The translations under genes were made by a program, and so were the position numbers. Shown piece after piece: positions 1-19,033 of a stretch of DNA of 64,000 nt. How positions within the stretch are numbered: position 1 is the stretch's first letter; every line of letters begins with the position of its first letter. The stretch comes from Mesodorylaimus sp. YZB2_4 (taxonomy: Eukaryota > Nematoda > Enoplea > Dorylaimida > Dorylaimidae), in contig JASANH010001360.1 of NCBI GenBank assembly GCA_030248295.1, forward strand, positions 186,001 to 250,000, given 5' to 3'. Under the pieces are notes generated by a model. That model had not been told where the DNA came from. It saw nothing but the letters and a program-made list of their open reading frames with translations, and did no database searches.

Positions 1-337
1 CTAACCGAAATGAAGGGCACACGAAGGCCGCATTGTGTGGTCCAGTCTCCGAAGCCTCAGGCTGACTTCTGTGTGTGTCTCACCAACTCTTATGCACTTC
101 GATTGGCCGAGCAAGCTGCTCACCGCGAGGATTTGTCACTCGTAAAACCCAGGCAGGCAGCTTCTTCCCCATGTTTACCCTCTCCTCGCCTCTTTGCTCG
201 GCGACAGCTGCAAAACGCAAAGCTGTTGCACAAAGCGACATCTGTCTGGGCAAAGAAGCTAGACTCTTGATAAGACGATCTTGTCCTTCCCGTTTTTACT
301 TTTATTGTCTCAGACGCATAGAAAACGCTTTTTCACA

Positions 338-827
338 ATGTCCCAACCACGAGACCTTGTGCGAGCTAGAAATTCTCAATTCGAGAAATTCTTCTATGAA
401 AATAAAATTGCAGAATTAGCTGAATTGTACACCGAGGATGGCAAGGTGATGCCTGCCGGCCATAAAATAATTACTGGTCGTAAAGGTAAGCAAATACAAA
501 CCCCCCGACAGCTTTTTCTTCATTTTGACGACAGTATTTTCAGCAATAAAAGAATTCTTCCAAAATGAACGACAAGGGGCAGATGGTGTGAAAATATTCG
601 AGGAAGAAGTGGTCGAGTTGGGCAACGATACCATCCTGGATCGTGGAAAGTACCATTTCCTAAACGGCCAGCAACTGCTGGACGAAGGAAAGTAAGCCAT
701 TGCATTAAACCTTCCAGTGCGCCTCTCACGCCTCTTCTGTACTGCCTGTAGGTATGTGGTGATCCACAAGAGAGTGAACGGCAAGTGTCTCGCATCAATC
801 GATATCTTCAACACTGATCGCGCCTGA
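338..827 (+). CDS. SnoaL-like / DUF4440-like small protein
   Basis: A three-exon gene is read at 338-485, 544-691 and 752-827, with GT-AG introns and phases that fit (1 then 2), giving 123 aa. The protein starts MSQPRDLVRARNSQFEKFF and contains the short helix followed by AELAELYTEDGKVMPAG, typical of the NTF2-fold SnoaL-like/DUF4440 family, where a small cone-shaped barrel binds a ligand. The later YVVIHKRVNGKCLASIDIFN strand pair fits the C-terminal sheet of that fold. No signal peptide is seen, so it is probably cytosolic. Function in animals is unknown. It is convergent with the receptor phosphatase gene downstream (about 300 bp between stops). Family assignment is by remembered motif pattern; an unrelated NTF2-like protein is the main alternative. 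Confidence 0.75.
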
Positions 828-1128
828 ATCGATCAGATCAAATTATGAACAGTGAACTTGCCATAGCTATTGGCTTATGCTATCGATTTTCAAGTGGCTG
901 CCTTATTCTAAGCATTCTTTATCCGCCCCTTGCCTCGAACGAGTGTTATCATACAAATACGCCAACGTACCAAAACTACTAGTCATACCGGTAAAGCAGA
1001 AACTAGGACCAAGACTACATGGCCTAACGCAAATAAGCAAATTCTTCACCACCCGAACTAAAATCTTTGGAGTAAGTATAAAAATAACACCCAATGTATC
1101 AACATAGGCGGGCTTAGCTAGCAAATGC

Positions 1129-8572
<7,444 letters not shown>

Positions 8573-9627
8573 CCTCGCTTCAGCTAGCCGTCATTCATGG
8601 TCAGTGTAGCTTCAACTTCATCGTCTCGTGAGCGAAACAGGTAGGGCGAGTCTGAAAAATATCTAATTAGCATCATAAGCATCCCTGATCAGTATCGTCC
8701 AGCGCGGCTTTCACCTGCACGAAAAAACTAGCTGTTCTCGATCGGCAGAGAAGGGACAGATGAGGCAGAACGTGAGAATTCGTCTCGAAAGCTTCTACCT
8801 CGTAGGTGGTACATGGGGATGTCCGTCGTGCGTGGAAGGAAGCCTAGAAGGCGACGGTGCCATTTCGCATATTGCTACAGATTGATTAATATTTCATGGG
8901 CTAAAGCTACCTAGCTCGGAATCAAACACGTTCTTTCTTTTCAATGGCATCCGCGGGCGGTCAGTCAATTATAAGAGCGTGTGCCAGACCACTGCCCTAT
9001 CTTGGCGGGGCTGCTGTCCCTGTTCGTCGTCAAGCCGGGGACCACCGATGTAATTAGAAATTAATATCAACCCGTCTTACCATACATCACAATCACCGCC
9101 TCGACTAGGCAGGAAATCCGAGAAGCGACTAGCCGCCTCCTCGTATTAGCCCACTGACTCTTCGGCTAGTGGCCCATCAATCGACAACGAGCCACCCTAA
9201 AATGGTCGTGCCGCCGGAAGCGGGTCAAACGTCATGATTCACCACCCGCCGTCCACCACTTAAAAAATGTTTGATGGACGATTTGGGGAGGATGGTCCCA
9301 ATCTCGTGGGAGACCAGTGAGTAAGCCGGCTGATTACGAAACATCATTCAAGCCTGGTTAGTCGCCTATTCAGCGGGAAAGGCTGTTTGTGAGCGAGCTG
9401 GGCTAATATTGCTTCCGTTAGTGAGAAATAACCATGTAGCTCCATTTTCACCGCAACTTGAGTCTCTGCTGGCGTAGGTTAGTCCAATTGCCAGCTCTTA
9501 TCATTTTTGGTTATAGCCAGCGCAGATGCGGGCATGTATATGTAAAATCGTAGGCGCCAACTAATGACGTATCAAAAGTAAGCCTTTCTGACTAACTGTA
9601 AATTCGAGAAAAGTACCGCAACTATCA
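8573..9627. other. Intergenic region upstream of the receptor phosphatase
   Basis: No gene recognised. This is presumably the 5' region of the receptor phosphatase (the minus-strand gene starts at 8572). Short ORFs here have no recognisable content. Confidence 0.5.
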
Positions 9628-10375
9628 CTATTGTCCAGCTGCAAAGTGACGGATGGACGGCAGGTGCAGCGTCCACATTTTGCCTTGTAAGCACCAACTG
9701 TTACCAGAGCACTCGCGCTGCTGAATCGACGTCACAAATCCATGTCGATATTCCTTGACCATACACAGGTGCAGTAGAAAGTCGAGTACACTCCGAGTCA
9801 ATCCAAAGCACCCTCCCAGTGGCGTATAGCTCATTCTCTTTGCTTCATCCTAGTCCAGTATGTCCTCCACACCGTCCATCTCCGAACTTACCACAAACAC
9901 AGACAGCAAGGTTTTCAATGCAGTCAGTTGAATATGTTTCTTGTACAGTTCCGTTCTCCACCTGATAAGGACGGCACAGCAGCTAATAAGGTTGCGGGTT
10001 AGCGCGGGTAGGGCCACACTCTAGACGGTTCTAGACTTGTATGGCCCTACTCGCTTCTGTAAGTTTCTCTGACAATGAGTCGTACCACAGGTGCGAGCGA
10101 GCTGAAGAACCTCGTTGTGTCATTGTACCAACGAAAATCGCGTAGCCTGAACCAGGTCCCGCCAATGAGCTTATGAAGATCAGGGTCAAGTCGAGTTACT
10201 GGTTTTTGTACCAGATGGGTGCGATCACGCCCAAAACACGGACGCTCCAAGTTTACAGGAACACGCTGACGAAATGGGTCAATAGCCATGCAGGCGAGCT
10301 CGGAATCCACTTTGTGGCTATTTATACTGGTCAAATAAGCTCTTCGTGGCTATTTCGTCGCACCCCAGATTTTTA
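9628..10375 (-). pseudogene. Decayed seven-TM chemoreceptor, copy A
   Basis: The segment 9720-9834 (minus) encodes MSYTPLGGCFGLTRSVLDF and KEYRHGF, clearly homologous to the TM6-TM7 end of copies B (11.3-12.3 kb) and C (13.4-14.3 kb). Going 5', the DNA around 9890-10010 aligns with the B region encoding the third intracellular loop and TM5, and 10200-10290 aligns with the TM3-TM4 region of B (VSVLLVLVSLDRVLAL), but the frame is broken several times. The alignment fades near 10375, before TM1-TM2. It is a dead, 5'-truncated receptor copy. Where copy B has a premature TAA, this copy keeps CAA (Gln). Confidence 0.75.
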
Positions 10376-11287
10376 TTCTGGGGCGCCGACGGCTAGCAAG
10401 CATCAGACTCTACAATTTTGTGCAATGATTTTCACAAGAATGCGGTAAGGATGTGTAAGGAACCATAAGGAAGCCCAAAACTCATAAAATCGGCCACGCC
10501 TTGCTGAGATCTGTTGAGTTGCGATTATGAGACTCGATATTAGACGAGAACGTCTAAAAGTGATCTGACCGACATGCTGGACTGATTGAGACAGTACGCT
10601 TGGGTAGAGTTCTTATATTGATCAAAGGGACTAAGGTGTGTAATAACATAGAGCGTGCAAGCACATACGAGTATCTTTTTCCATATTCTTAATCGGCTTC
10701 ATCAAAATGCTGTCCCATATCATTTTTTCGAATATCCCACAGGCCTAAACTGTCTGTTGGAGACTGGTTCGTGCAAAAGGTGTCTTGAATACTGTACGTT
10801 CTTTTATCAAAGCTAAAAGTTCGGAGTGTGCAGAAATGCAATATAGTCGGAGGTTGCAGTGCTTTGGTCTTGATCGTAATAAGAAGGGCAGAGCCCCGTG
10901 CGCGGAAATGCTTCCGCATGAATAAAGCATATAGGACCCATATAGGCAATCGAGCATACCTTTCTTATTGCCTATTGACTTGCAACTTGTTTTTGAGTCG
11001 TGCTGCTCCTTCATATTCTAATGTCTGACATGGAACTTTTATCGCCTCCTGGAAGGGATGGCTAGACCGCACAATTTTCTTTATGCTCTCTTTCATTTTC
11101 GTTTCATCGTTGAGAGTCGAAAGTAACAATTAAAAATCGGCAAAATATTGGCTCGCCATCAAGCAAAAATCTTGACATAAATGAAAAGGCAGTAGGCCAT
11201 AAAGCGTTGAAGGGACGCAGCAAAGAAACTAGAAGTAGAGCTTATGATTATTTATGCAGCTCATGATCAGTAAAATCTGTCGTACAT
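10376..11287. other. Intergenic, no gene recognised
   Basis: Short open frames on both strands show no recognisable domain and no splice-consistent gene model. Nothing further is claimed. Confidence 0.5.
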
Positions 11288-12317
11288 TCAATGATGCACT
11301 GCCATTGCAGCATGCCTGGACGTTGGATTAGCGCTAGTTGTTGGTGCGACAGACGAACCATGACCAGCGCCAAGACATGTTTGCTTACAAATAACTGACA
11401 TAAAGCCTTTCCTGTACTCTTTGACGAGGAGTATGTAGAGTGGAAAGTCCAAAACACCCCGAATCAGACCGAAGCATCCCCCCCAAAGGGATATAGCTCA
11501 TTCGCATAGCGTCGTCCCAATTCATCACAGTGACCAAAGTGAGCCACATCGTGCCCATTTCCGAACTGACCAAAAAGAGGGACACTGTTGCTATTAACGT
11601 TTTCAATGCGTTTAGTTAAATATTCTTTTTGAATATCTTCATGGCCTTTTTGGCCTTCACAGCCAGTCTCCATCTGATTAGTACAGCCGAACAGCTGATA
11701 AGGTTCAAAGACAAGGTTAGCACGGCCATAATGTTCTCGAACCAAGAAGCGTATACTCTGTACTTCTCCGTTGGCGATGTCCCGTAGCCGCAAGAGGGCT
11801 GCATAATTTCGCTGCTTGTCCCAATGTAGATTGAGCATCCGGACACAACGCCCCTCAAGATGCTGATGCCGATCAAGAGCAGTTTGAAACCGACCTTCCG
11901 TGATTTGTACCAGACGGGTATAACCAGCGCTAAGACACGATCTAAGCTCACAAGGACCAAGAGCACACTGACAACGTGGGTGGGCACTGAAATCCCCAAC
12001 AACCACGCCATGCAAGACCGCTGCGAACCGACTTCGTCACTGTTCATGCCAGTCAAGTACAATCTTTTGGTTGCCACAACGCCGTATCCCACATCTTTTA
12101 CCAGATCACCCACAGCTATGGCCAAAATCATACTCTGTTCTACCTTGCGCAACGGTTTCCAAAGTAGCGTGGTTAGTATCTGGAGCACGCCCACGACTAG
12201 GCCTGGCGCGCACAGGATGGCCCAGACGACATTCGAGGCCTTCTGGGCCGTAAGGATACGATTTGATAGGGCGAAGATAGTAAGGACAGGAGCACTTGCG
12301 TTGTTAGACATGGCCAC
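11288..12317 (-). pseudogene. Seven-TM chemoreceptor-like gene, copy B, two lesions
   Basis: A single-exon frame opens with MAMSNNASAPVLTIFALSN and runs through TM1 to TM5, including DLVKDVGYG, an SLDRVLALV motif at the end of TM3 (the DRY position) and the basic loop AVKAKKAMKIFKKNI. It then meets an in-frame TAA at 11616-11618. The same frame continues for TM6 (LNALKTLIATVSLFL, WDDAMRMSYIPLGG) until a run of seven G (minus strand, near 11480), where a one-base shift is needed to continue as GCFGLIRGVLDF and KEYRKGF, ending at a TGA at 11290-11288. Copies A and C both have Gln (CAA or CAG) where B has TAA. The most likely reading is a recently dead receptor; the homopolymer shift alone could be a sequence error. 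It is a plasma membrane GPCR of nematode chemoreceptor type by general layout. Confidence 0.75.
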
Positions 12318-13427
12318 CTGTTCTGATGTGCTACCAAGTGCCTGGGGACACGTCCGTCAAAAGAGTAGGATGCTAGTATGAACGTAGGTTTCTCGGCATC
12401 TGGCCTTATATGCCATTGCCTCATTTACTAGAAAGCAGTGCGACGAATCGGTTGACAAAAGAACATTCGCGCATACTTTATCATCATATGCCGTGTCAAA
12501 TCTAATCGCAAGTTTTATAGGATTCAAGCGCAGCATACTGTACATGTTTTGTCCAGCACCTTATCCGTCAGAATCGCATAATCTGCCGATTTACCTTTAG
12601 CTTTTTTAGTTCTTACCTAATCGTGGGCTAGTATTTCTGAGATCGAACGTCATCAGGTCTCCTGCATGAGGAAGATTAAGCATTATAGAATTCCGTCGAG
12701 ACACATTCCAGCGTTTTTTCTGTGGTCGCTATTCTCATCTCTGATCGCAGATTCGAAAAAGAAGCGCTTAGAGAAGAACCCTATACTCATGTCGAATCGG
12801 TGCGAACGTCAGACCTAGCACTCGAAATATCAATGCGACTGAAGGCCATCAAATCAAAATGTTTTTGCTGAGTTAATCTGATCTGGGTTTTTCTGCCTGG
12901 TTGGCATGGGTACACAGGTACTGCTGTGGATAGATTTAGTATGACGAACCCTGCTGTTGCCTAATTTAAGAATGTGAGCAGGTGTTCTACGGTAAATAAT
13001 AAATGATAGCGACCTCGAAAGGAAGATGTACTGTATAATGCAAGGAAACACTGCGGTCACAAGTTGTACGAGTAAAACCCTTGGATCGGATCGATAGAAC
13101 ATGCTTTCCTGCTTCAGGAACACCCTGCTCGAATAAATCTCGTGATCATCGTGACCGCATAGAATTCATTTGCAAAGTATGCCAGGACTTCCTACGGACT
13201 TGATTCCTGCTTGAGCTCATTTTTTTTGATTACTTATCTCGATTACGAGTACTAACTCGGAACCTTTCATTAGACTCCACGAAACCATTCCTAATCAGTC
13301 TACTGTATAATCAGGCATGTCTGACAGTCATGTCACTTGTCTGTATGCACAGTCAATTGTGTGTTGCCCCCGCAGCATTCACACCCTGCCCAGATAAATT
13401 GATCGGAACGACCGATGAACCAGCGCC
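12318..13427. other. Intergenic between receptor copies B and C
   Basis: Contains the 5' flank of copy B and the 3' flank of copy C. No other gene or repeat recognised. Confidence 0.5.
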
Positions 13428-14324
13428 TCAAAAATAGCATCCTTTCTTGAGGATGACAGCCACGAACCCTTTCCTGTACTCCTTGACCATAAGCAGGTAA
13501 AGGGGAAAGTCAAGCACGCCGCGAATCAGTGTGAAGCATCCTCCCAGTTGCGCGTAGCTCATTCGCATGGCGTCATCCCACTTTAATACATTGCTTAATA
13601 TCAACCACATCGAGCCCATGGCCGCACTGATCAGAAACAAGGTCACGACGACAAGAAGTGTCTTGAGGGCACTCAGCTGAATGCTCTTCTTGAATGCAGC
13701 CATATCCCTTTTGGCTTTCACAGCCAGCCTCCTTCTGATAAGAAGAGCCGAGCAGCCGATGAGATTCAGTGTTTTAAGGTAATGAAAGCCATGTTATTCT
13801 CGAATTAAATAGCATATGATCGGTAGCTCTCAGTTGGTGACGTCCCAAAGGCGCAGACTGGTTGGATCAAGTCGTTACTCGCCCCAAGGAAAATACCACA
13901 ACCAGACGACAGACCAATCAAAACGCTTGAACCGATTAAAAACACTTTGAAACCAATCTTCTGATTCTTGTACCAAACGGGTGTAACCAGTGCCAACGCA
14001 CGGTCAATGCTGCGAATCAACTTCGCGGCTGTCAGTCGCAGTTAAGTACAGGCGCTTCACAATTAAAATTCCATATCCCTCATCTTTGAGCAGGTCGCCT
14101 ACAGCTATGGCCAATATTAGGATCTGCTCCATCTTGCGCAATGGCTTCCACAACAGGGCGGTCAATATTTGAAGCGTCCCCATGAGAAGACCAGAGGCGC
14201 ATAGAATAGCCCAGACCATATTCGATGCTATTTGGGCCATGAGGATACGATTAGATTGGACGAATATGGACATTTCGGGTATACTGCTGTTATTTAACAT
14301 GGTAGTCTGTCTGATTGTGGACAC
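13428..14324 (-). pseudogene. Seven-TM chemoreceptor-like pseudogene, copy C
   Basis: The TM1-TM2 part is open (MSTIRQTTMLNNSSIPEMS, then WAILCASGLLMGTLQILTA and GDLLKDEGYG). After SREVDSQ the frame runs directly into the post-TM3 motif (SIDRALALVTPVW), because the segment of about 70 bp that encodes TM3 in copy B is missing; this also shifts the frame. A second disruption lies near 13800, where YRSYAI is followed by a stop and the TM5 region needs frame changes. TM6-TM7 (ALKTLLVVVTLFLISAAMG, WDDAMRMSYAQLGGCF, KEYRKGFVAVI) is open. It is a dead paralogue of B with independent lesions. Confidence 0.8.
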
Positions 14325-16412
14325 GCGGACAAGGTCGCTCTTTGATGCTGATCGTGAGCTGAAAAAATAAAGGGCTGTGGGCTCAACAAGGTCCTTTCAA
14401 CTGGCAATGCCCTGTAGTACATCCCATTGCACTGGATGGCTACCCCACCTCCGTGTGTTGAATGGGGTAACACACGTTGGTGGCTGGTGAAATCCGCCCC
14501 GTCCTAGGGCAAGCCAGTAGAAGACATGAGTCACAAGGCGCCCCCGCAGTCCACGAGCTCGTGTAGTTTATTTCCAAACTGCACACAAGGTCCGTTTAGA
14601 CTCATAGTTTAGGGAGCAGTCGCATGTGTCGGCCGCGAAGGAGGTTCTGAGGATCCAAGACCCACATTGCCAAGACTGCAGTTCAGACCAGTAACTCAAC
14701 ACGTTACCGCCAATACCTGCAAACGAATCCTGTATCACCCGGATTTGTCTGGCCCTGACCTACTGTAGGAAAGGCTGGCTAGTGGTTCTCTGAACCAGTG
14801 GACTGATAAGTCAGGATCAGGTCTTTCATACTGCGCTGACCCCTTTGCCGCAATATAGTTACAGTAACGGTAAGATCCGTGACAGCTGAGAGGACGGCTA
14901 TATCCAGGGCTGTCTGACGGGGAGTGTGAGTCTTGCACCATCTGAGAGAGCCAGGCTAAATGCACTCGCCTTCGGACAGTCATCTTTCCTACGGGCTAGG
15001 TGCAAAGTTTTAGCTCTTTATCTGATGAATGGACGTTGATTCTTGTCGTCCTTTGACGTTGTTTCGAAAACGCCTAATATTTGTAAAGAAGCACAGAACA
15101 AACATGATTTATCCGAAACAGAAGGATCGTTTCATAAAGACTTGAGGGATGTCTACGGCAACGATGCTCACTACAACTGTCAAAGTTTAGAGAGGTATGT
15201 CGAGCTGGTCGGGGGACGTTGATTGGTGAACCACCCTCCAACGCTAACGGTGTAACAAGGAAAGACGGAACAAATAAAATGGAAACGACTTGAAATAAAA
15301 GAGATTTGCTACTGGATCGAAAGGGCAGTGCTCTTTATAGCTTCTGAACAGTGAGTGTAAAGATGCAAAAGTGGGCGCACCCTTTTGTAGCTAATATCCC
15401 TTTTTGAAAAGCTGTAAAGTTACTCCATAAAAAGCTGACACCCCTCGTATGATTTATGCGTATCCGAAAGTCGACGCCAAGTTTACTAACTCACAGTCAG
15501 TCTTGCAGGCCTCACTCATATCAAATTATGATATGTGAAAAGAATAGCACTCACACGTCATTAGAATTGCCTTCACGCATGATTTCCGGCACAATGCTCG
15601 GGTAAACCATTTCTAGTATGAGAATGATCAGTGACAAAACCTTTTACATGACCGAAACCCGTTTGCGCTACAGGATATCCTAAGGACGTGAGAAAAAGCA
15701 ATTATAAGATCAGCAGCTTCAGATGGCGGCAGCGCATAGCTGGAGAGATTCTCCCTCTACCAATCGCAATTATTTTTTCTGCATGTAACTGTTTTGTCGT
15801 GTGTGCAGAACAGATCTTAGGCTCGGTAGATTGAACGGCCTGGGAGCTGAAGAAAATTTTATCTAGAACGGCAGCTTCAGTCTCGCAAAATATTTACTAA
15901 TTTTTGTTGATTTCACTAGGTGTCGTGAGGACTTTGTGCGTCTGCTAGTCGTCCAGCTGTTATCTTGAGAGTAGGCGTGGCATGCCTGCTAATGGCCAGT
16001 AAACACTAGTCGTTGAATATGTTCGTTTGCAAGAAGGATCGAGCCATGCACTTAAAAAGGATGGCATTAGAACTTTACAGCAAAGAAAATTTTGAAATGA
16101 AAGACGTCAAATGATGGTTTGAATAAGCGAACAAAAAAGGCAGATGTTAACGAATGGATTAGAAAGATGAATAAACACGATCAGGCGATTCGCCCTTCGG
16201 CTAAAAACTTGGAATTGCTTTTTTCTTCACTCTTACAAATACCTCTGATAGCCTAAAACCTGAAACAAGAGCCAATTGCGTCTACGTGGCAGATGTGTTT
16301 TCAGGGGTGCAAAAGGAAAAAGATCGCTAGCTAAAAGAAATAAGCCTCATTCAACAAAGCTTTTTCCTGCCCACGTCTGCAAGGATCTCTTCGCTTGCCG
16401 TAGAAATTTGGC
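14325..16412. other. Intergenic, 2.1 kb, upstream of the intact receptor
   Basis: No gene recognised. The last few hundred bases before 16413 share pieces with the region before 26132 (for example GCAGATGTTAA near 16141 and 25826), so upstream sequence was duplicated together with the receptor and probably includes its promoter. Confidence 0.5.
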
Positions 16413-17390
16413 ATGGCGAGTACTAACTCCTCCTACAGCAGCACTCTGGCGATGAGTGCTGTCGAAGTGTCCATCATGCAGGCACCGGCCCATATGTGTT
16501 GGATCATAATGGGCCTGGTGGCCGCTGCCTGCAATGCTCTGATCATTGTCACAGTCGCCAAGACAGAAGCTTTGCACACCAAAAGTCAGCTTCTCGTGGC
16601 AAGTCTGGCTTTCGCGGATACATGCAGAAGTCTGTCATTCTTTGGGACTGGACTGAAACGGTACATGATTTTTGTTTGGGGAAAACCAGAAATCATTGAT
16701 CCACTCCTCTGCGCCTTGCAAACATCTCCCTTGGCGTTCTTCTCCGTCATTTCAGCCGACATCAAACTAGCACTGAGCATCGACCGATTGGTGGCCATGA
16801 TAGCACCCGCATTTTACTACACTCTGCGCATAAAGGCGTATGTGGTTCGGATCAACTGTGTGGTGTGGATGCATGGGATTTTCCAGTCTGGACTGGCCCT
16901 ACTTGGTTACAATACTCAGCTGACCCTGTCCGTGTGCACTGCATTGTCCAGTTTCAACGCGTGGTACACTCCGTACAGCAGCATGCTAGGTTTGGCGACG
17001 ACACTGATCACAGTGGGTGTCTACTTAACCTCACTAATCTTTCTGCGGAAACGCGTCATGGGCATTAAAATTTTGAACGAGTCGCAGAAACGTGAAGAAA
17101 GAATAAAGTTGGAGTTCGGAGTTTTTCGATCTCTGGTTGGTGTGCTCGTCGGTTACGTGGTGACGACTGCGGTTGGAGCAATGTCGTATTTCGTACTACC
17201 CTACGTTTCCAGAGTGACCTCAGTGCTACTGGCACCTTTTCTGGCGCTGTTCTTTATTGCTGATTGTGGTCTTCATCTTTTCATTTTCCTGCTTCTGAAC
17301 TCGACTTTCCGACAAGCAATGATGGCGTGGTTGAAGGCAGGCACCATGGTGCACCAGTTGACAGGCAGTGGGAACGCTGGTGCTGCCTGA
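16413..17390 (+). CDS. Seven-transmembrane chemoreceptor-like GPCR (intact, 325 aa)
   Basis: An intact single-exon gene starts with MASTNSSYSSTLAMSAVEVS; the Asn-rich N terminus has a likely glycosylation site (NSS). Hydrophobic segments fit seven TM helices: TM1 about residues 27-48 (WIIMGLVAAACNALIIVTVA), TM2 60-80, TM3 95-118, then a DRLVAMIAP motif at the DRY position, TM4 145-165, TM5 190-212, a basic loop (FLRKRVMG, KREERIK), TM6 235-258 and TM7 270-292. A Cys before TM3 (LLCALQT) and one in extracellular loop 2 (SVCTALSS) can form the usual disulfide. Length and layout fit rhodopsin-type nematode serpentine receptors (Srsx-like), expected in sensory neurons; ligand unknown. The closest relative in the window is the gene at 26132, roughly three quarters to four fifths identical by eye. 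It lies on the strand opposite to copies A-C. Confidence 0.85.
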   Translation: MASTNSSYSSTLAMSAVEVSIMQAPAHMCWIIMGLVAAACNALIIVTVAKTEALHTKSQLLVASLAFADTCRSLSFFGTGLKRYMIFVWGKPEIIDPLLCALQTSPLAFFSVISADIKLALSIDRLVAMIAPAFYYTLRIKAYVVRINCVVWMHGIFQSGLALLGYNTQLTLSVCTALSSFNAWYTPYSSMLGLATTLITVGVYLTSLIFLRKRVMGIKILNESQKREERIKLEFGVFRSLVGVLVGYVVTTAVGAMSYFVLPYVSRVTSVLLAPFLALFFIADCGLHLFIFLLLNSTFRQAMMAWLKAGTMVHQLTGSGNAGAA

Positions 17391-17934
17391 TAACGACTGG
17401 GAAAACGGATTTAGGGCATTCGTCATTGCACAGGATTTAACTTCAGATGAACGACAAGAACGCAAACGTCGTTGTCTGAGCCAAATCATTGGTGATTTCT
17501 GACCAAGCACGTGTTCCTTTGGACAGTTGTGATTGAGCATTCTCAGTTTCTTTCGGGTTAAGGAGTTTTGTACTTTCCATTATAATCAGGATGTACAGCT
17601 TAACTGACGCCCTGTGATCTGTTTTGTGCAGGGTGAGGTTGGGGACGTTACACACATGCACTCGTCATGGTTGTATTCTTGGTTGGCGTCATTGTGCTAG
17701 GCCCTCTCTCACATCTTTGGTTATATGGCTCGTTATGCCAGGGAGTCACGGATGCTGAGCTGGTACTGTACGAGTAATCATGGCACTGTTATGGCTATGA
17801 TACTGCACATGTTCTGCCAGTGTAGGTACTTTCTTGCCCTTCGACCAACCACGCCACGCACCCACGCTGTGAATCAAGTTCGTGACTGATGGTCGCAGGG
17901 TCGCAGGCACTTTATTACCATAATTCCATATCGC
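17391..17934. other. Intergenic, no gene recognised
   Basis: 3' flank of the intact receptor; nothing else supported. Confidence 0.5.
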
Positions 17935-18250
17935 CTTCAGCTATGGTCAATATCAGGTCTGCTCCATCTTGCGCAGTGGCTCACAAAAGGGCGGTCAAAT
18001 ATGGACATTGCGGGTAAATTGGTATTATCTGAGCTTTTAATCATGATCAGGATGTCGAGCTTGATCTCTTTTGCTTCATGGTGCAATGGGGGGGGGGGGG
18101 GAGGCGTGTGCACACATCCTCGCGTCAAAATTGTTGGTCAGATATTGTGGAACGCGGGCAAGCTAGCTCTTTGATGCTAAACTGGAAAAAATAAGGTGCT
18201 GTGTGCTCGACAAGGTCCTTTTGAACAGGCGATACCCTGAAGGACAAACC
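17935..18250 (-). pseudogene. Relic of the B/C-type receptor (5' end plus upstream flank)
   Basis: The plus-strand DNA at 17940-18000 aligns with 14104-14164 of copy C (the TM2 region, minus strand). After a deletion, 18000-18025 aligns with the start of copy C, and 18145-18240 aligns with the upstream flank of copy C (GCTCTTTGATGCT, then CAAGGTCCTTT). TM1 and everything after TM2 are gone. A run of 13 or so G (near 18088) interrupts it. This is a fourth, fragmentary copy and shows that the duplicated unit included the upstream flank. Confidence 0.6.
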
Positions 18251-18317
18251 CATCGAACTCGTCGAACTCGCTAGTCCATATCAGGAGTGATGGTGGGCAT
18301 TTCATTATTGAAAATAC

Positions 18318-18499
18318 TGTAACCAGCGCACCCAGGCGGCGGGAGAACGTCGAGACCGAAGTCTCTAAGCAAAAACCTCCGACTGGAGGAAGGCAAGTCT
18401 CGCGACTATACCTGCCCTAGAAACGTCAATCGAAAAAGGTTGACGTCCCAGCCAGGGGAGCGTGTCGATTACTCCCAACCGCCAGGGCTGCTGGTTACA
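18318..18499. repeat. Left terminal direct repeat of the LTR-like element
   Basis: About 182 bp, TG...CA ends. It contains a GAGAC-CGAA-GTCTC hairpin, a CCTCC/GGAGG hairpin and an 8-bp stem at 18424-18431 with 18438-18445. Confidence 0.75.
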
Positions 18500-18852
18500 T
18501 TCCTCCCACCATTGGAAAAATGGCGCGCCCGGCATTGTCCAGCTGGGAGAACCAGCACTCCAGTGGTGGTGCTTTATCAGCGCTAGGTGTTCCCACCGTC
18601 GCGCTACAAGGCGCATCAAACGCTCGCTGTGCCGTCACCACCGTGAGGATCAGGTCCTGCCCGGGTGTTTCCTGTTGCCTCAAGTGGAGGCAACCCAGAC
18701 CGAAGTCTGGTAGGACGAACACCTGCAGGGAGCCCCAGACCACAGCAAGCGCAAGACGCGCCTATCCGGCATTCACCACTACCACCTAGGCTCTCTCACT
18801 AGTCCGGAAGGGGCTTACGTCGGTAGGACGGCCCTTCGGTTCGTGACGCCAG

Positions 18853-19033
18853 TGTAACCAGCGCACCCAGGCGGCGGGAGGAAGTCGAGACCGAAGTCTC
18901 TAAGCGAAGAATTCCGACCGGAGGAAGGCAAGTCTCGCGACTATACCTGCCTTAGAAACATCAACCGAAGAGGTTGACGTCCCAGCCAGGGGAGCGTATC
19001 GATTACTCCCAACCGCCAGGGCTGCTTGTTACA
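18853..19033. repeat. Right terminal direct repeat of the LTR-like element
   Basis: 181 bp, the same order of motifs as the left repeat. In the 8-bp stem (18959-18966 with 18972-18979) a T-G wobble of the left copy is a C-G pair here, while another pair is lost, so structure is only partly kept. Confidence 0.75.

Larger units (their letters stand above)
18318..19033. mobile_element. 716-bp LTR-like non-coding element (TRIM-like)
   Basis: Two direct repeats of about 182 bp, at 18318-18499 and 18853-19033, differ at roughly a dozen sites and flank a 353-bp centre. Each repeat begins TGTAACCAGC and ends GCTGGTTACA (the second has one change), that is TG...CA ends with a 10-bp terminal inverted match, as in LTRs. 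The 4-bp sequence ATAC immediately precedes the first repeat (18314-18317) and immediately follows the second (19034-19037), a likely target site duplication. No protein-coding frame of note is present. Size and layout fit a terminal-repeat retrotransposon in miniature. I see neither a clear primer-binding site nor a polypurine tract, so the mobilising system is unknown. Confidence 0.7.

Noticed and set aside
10-419. Open frames at the left edge upstream of the SnoaL-like gene
   Set aside because: No recognisable protein content, and they overlap each other and the leader of the real gene.
10689-11014. Minus-strand open frames between receptor copies A and B
   Set aside because: No similarity to receptor segments or any known protein; the frames overlap each other.
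18462-18789. Open frames inside the LTR-like element as possible gag-like peptides
   Set aside because: Frames are short, overlap on both strands and have no zinc knuckle or other motif; the sequence is better explained as structured non-coding DNA.
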